In this document: one piece after another, positions 13,550 through 14,624 of the stretch
How the letters are laid out: every line of letters begins with the position of its first letter
Position numbering within the stretch: position 1 is the first letter of the stretch
DNA from: Oscillospiraceae bacterium
GTDB lineage: Bacteria; Bacillota; Clostridia; Oscillospirales; Oscillospiraceae
Reading direction: 5' to 3'
NCBI GenBank assembly: GCA_020025615.1
Contig: JAHHRT010000033.1
Span: 1-14,624 of the forward strand
Length of the DNA: 14,624 bases
The notes under the pieces: generated by a model
What the model was told of the DNA's origin: nothing
The model's database searches: none
Seen by the model: the letters and a program-made list of their open reading frames with translations, nothing else
Translations under genes and position numbers: made by a program

Positions 13550-13577
13550 TTGACGAATTGAAAATCTGTGTTATAAT
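13550..13577 (+). promoter_or_regulatory. Strong sigma-A-type promoter for the second surface protein
   Basis: TTGACG (13550-13555), a 16-bp spacer, and consensus TATAAT (13572-13577). The start site would be near 13584, giving a leader of about 115 nt before the ATG at 13700. Confidence 0.8.
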
Positions 13578-13590
13578 ACAGGCATGAAAC

Positions 13591-13656
13591 GAAGTCGTCA
13601 GGGAAAATGCGACTTGACCCCAATGTCTGCCAGCGACGGAAGGGCCGGTACCTGAC
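13591..13656 (+). ncRNA. Candidate structured leader RNA with pseudoknot
   Basis: AAGTCG (13592-13597) pairs with CGACTT (13610-13615) around a 12-nt loop. Loop bases TCAGG (13598-13602) are exactly complementary to CCTGA (13651-13655), so a pseudoknot can form. Between them, TGCCAGC (13628-13634) can pair with GCCGGTA (13644-13650) with one mismatch and one G-U, directly abutting the pseudoknot strand. The compact fold lies wholly between the start site and the ribosome binding site (13686-13691). I do not recognise it as a known riboswitch class. Confidence 0.4.
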
Positions 13657-13687
13657 ACAAAGATTTCGAAAATTTGAATCATTTTAG
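13607..13687 (+). CDS. Possible 26-residue basic leader peptide
   Basis: The frame starts MRLDPNVCQRRKG and ends with FESF; its TAG (13685-13687) overlaps the AGGAGG site (13686-13691) of the surface-protein gene. It is very rich in Arg and Lys. Its own ribosome binding site (AGGG at 13600-13603) is only 3 nt away, which is too close for good initiation. It may be chance, since it overlaps the RNA structure. Confidence 0.2.
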   Translation: MRLDPNVCQRRKGRYLTQRFRKFESF

Positions 13688-13691
13688 GAGG
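13686..13691 (+). promoter_or_regulatory. Consensus ribosome binding site of the second surface protein
   Basis: AGGAGG lies 8 nt before the ATG at 13700 and fixes the start of that gene. Confidence 0.9.
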
Positions 13692-13699
13692 TTTAAGAA

Positions 13700-14624
13700 A
13701 TGATTTCTTTCGCTAAAAAGTTTATGAGCGTCGCTCTGGCAGCGGTTCTGCTCATCGGCGTGCTCCCCGCAGCTGCTTTTGCTGCTGAGGTGGAAGAGCC
13801 TGCAACTGTCGCAGAGGCAACAAAGTTCACTGTTAACTTCTACGGTGAGACCATCGATGACAATACGGACAAGACTCCTATCTTTCACGCTATTGTTGAG
13901 GCAGGCAAGCCTGTAGACGTCAACCTGGTTGAGGAGCCCACTCTGGAGGGTCACCACTTCGTAAACTGGGTCTACATGAGAGATCACAGCCACGTGTACA
14001 ATGGTGATGCCATTGTTGATAACACCAACCTGGTTCCCATGTTCGAGAAGGACGCATCTACCGAGCCCAAGCCCACTGATCCTGAGACCAAGCCCACTGA
14101 TCCTGAGACCAAGCCCACCGACCCTGAGACCAAGCCCACTGATCCTGCTGTGCAGCAGAAGTTCACCGTTTCCTTTAAGACCAACTGCGATGTTGCAGAT
14201 CCTGCTTCCATCACTGTGACTGAGAACGGCACCTATGACAATCTGCCTGCTGTGACCCGCACTGGTTACACTTTCCAGGGCTGGTACTACGGCAACACCA
14301 AGGTTGAGAATACCACCAAGATCGCTACCAACGGCGACCACACTCTGGAAGCTCGCTGGAACATCAATGAGTACACTGTGACCTTCCTGAAGGCTGACGG
14401 CACTACTCTGACTACCAGAACCGTTAAGCACGGCCAGAAGATGGACAACGTTCCCAACGTCAGCGAGGCTGGCACTCAGGCTGGCAAGCACGCCAGCAAG
14501 TGGGATACCGATACCAACCAGGTCGTTACCGGTAACATGACCATCAAGCCCCTGTTCAGCAACAATACTTACACCATCACTCTGGACCCCGGCGTGAACG
14601 GTCTGACAACTAAGACCAAGAGCG
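13700..14624 (+). CDS. Secreted surface protein with InlB-type repeats, 5' part (continues beyond window)
   Basis: The frame is open to the window end; 308 residues are visible. A signal peptide is clear: basic FAKK, a hydrophobic core, and an AFA-A cleavage region near residue 28. A first domain (about 42-120) with HHFVNWVYM resembles an InlB B-repeat-like module. A Pro/Thr linker follows, with four KPTDPET-type repeats (from residue 124). Then come InlB-type (Listeria-Bacteroides) repeats beginning KFTVSFKTN (residue 154), with the diagnostic RTGYTFQGWYYGN and a closing HTLEARWN, then a second module beginning EYTVTFLKADG and a third beginning TYTITLDPG. Such modules build extended stalks on Gram-positive adhesins. 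It is transcribed away from ROK-nagA. A C-terminal sorting signal is expected beyond the window but cannot be seen. Confidence 0.92.
   Translation, partial: MISFAKKFMSVALAAVLLIGVLPAAAFAAEVEEPATVAEATKFTVNFYGETIDDNTDKTPIFHAIVEAGKPVDVNLVEEPTLEGHHFVNWVYMRDHSHVYNGDAIVDNTNLVPMFEKDASTEPKPTDPETKPTDPETKPTDPETKPTDPAVQQKFTVSFKTNCDVADPASITVTENGTYDNLPAVTRTGYTFQGWYYGNTKVENTTKIATNGDHTLEARWNINEYTVTFLKADGTTLTTRTVKHGQKMDNVPNVSEAGTQAGKHASKWDTDTNQVVTGNMTIKPLFSNNTYTITLDPGVNGLTTKTKS
14069..14146 (+). repeat. 21-bp tandem repeat coding for KPTDPET
   Basis: Three full units (14069-14089, 14090-14110, 14111-14131) and a fourth partial one (KPTDP, 14132-14146) differ at only a few third positions. The period is in frame, so length can vary. 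It codes a Pro/Thr spacer between two domains. Confidence 0.95.

Noticed and set aside
13584..13655. 23-codon frame starting at the predicted transcript start
   Set aside because: No room for a ribosome binding site before its ATG; overlap with the RNA fold makes chance more likely.
13591..13656. Assignment of the leader to a known riboswitch class (c-di-GMP, glutamine, THF)
   Set aside because: Short similarities such as GACGGAAG appear, but the conserved core of none of these classes is present as I know them.
13679..14491. 270-codon frame on minus opposite the second surface protein
   Set aside because: Antisense to a gene with a signal peptide, consensus ribosome binding site and promoter.

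Overview
The window looks like part of a chromosome from a GC-rich, Gram-positive anaerobe, most likely a gut Clostridia (Oscillospirales-like). The grounds are AGGAGG-type ribosome binding sites, a class B sortase next to a VPKTG-anchored surface protein, InlB-type surface repeats, and a VanZ / DUF4358 / MBOAT / DHHW gene string that is common in Clostridia. Genus-level placement is not possible from this sequence alone.

Layout, left to right. (1) 1-3096: the 3' end of a large repeat-built surface protein with exact 417-bp tandem repeats and a VPKTG sorting signal, then a class B sortase that probably anchors it. (2) 3142-4369: a promoter, a 51-codon small ORF, and azlC-azlD, a branched-chain amino acid exporter; all three reading frames overlap by ATGA. 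(3) 4438-8184: a strong promoter driving a VanZ-like membrane protein, a DUF4358 lipoprotein, an internal terminator, an AlgI-type MBOAT acyltransferase and a DHHW (AlgJ/AlgX-like) protein. This is probably a module that O-acylates a cell-surface polymer. (4) 8184-9151: an A+T-rich stretch of about 970 bp bounded by 40-bp inverted repeats (33/40 identical). It carries one minus-strand gene for a DUF2441-like protein, a perfect 15-bp terminator hairpin and several other palindromes. It looks like a transferred non-autonomous cassette placed exactly between two convergent genes. (5) 9154-13280, minus strand: a ROK-family sugar kinase, then nagA (N-acetylglucosamine-6-phosphate deacetylase), then a MATE efflux protein with its own promoter. 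ROK and nagA form an amino-sugar catabolic pair. (6) 13281-14624: a divergent intergenic region with back-to-back promoters, a set of TGTAAT repeats and a leader RNA that can form a pseudoknot, followed by the 5' part of a second secreted surface protein with InlB-type repeats.

The window is therefore dominated by cell-surface functions: two large repeat proteins, a sortase and a polymer-acylation module. Amino-sugar salvage sits between them, and one AT-rich insertion interrupts the otherwise uniform composition. The two least explained items are the inverted-repeat-bounded cassette and the structured leader at 13591-13656.
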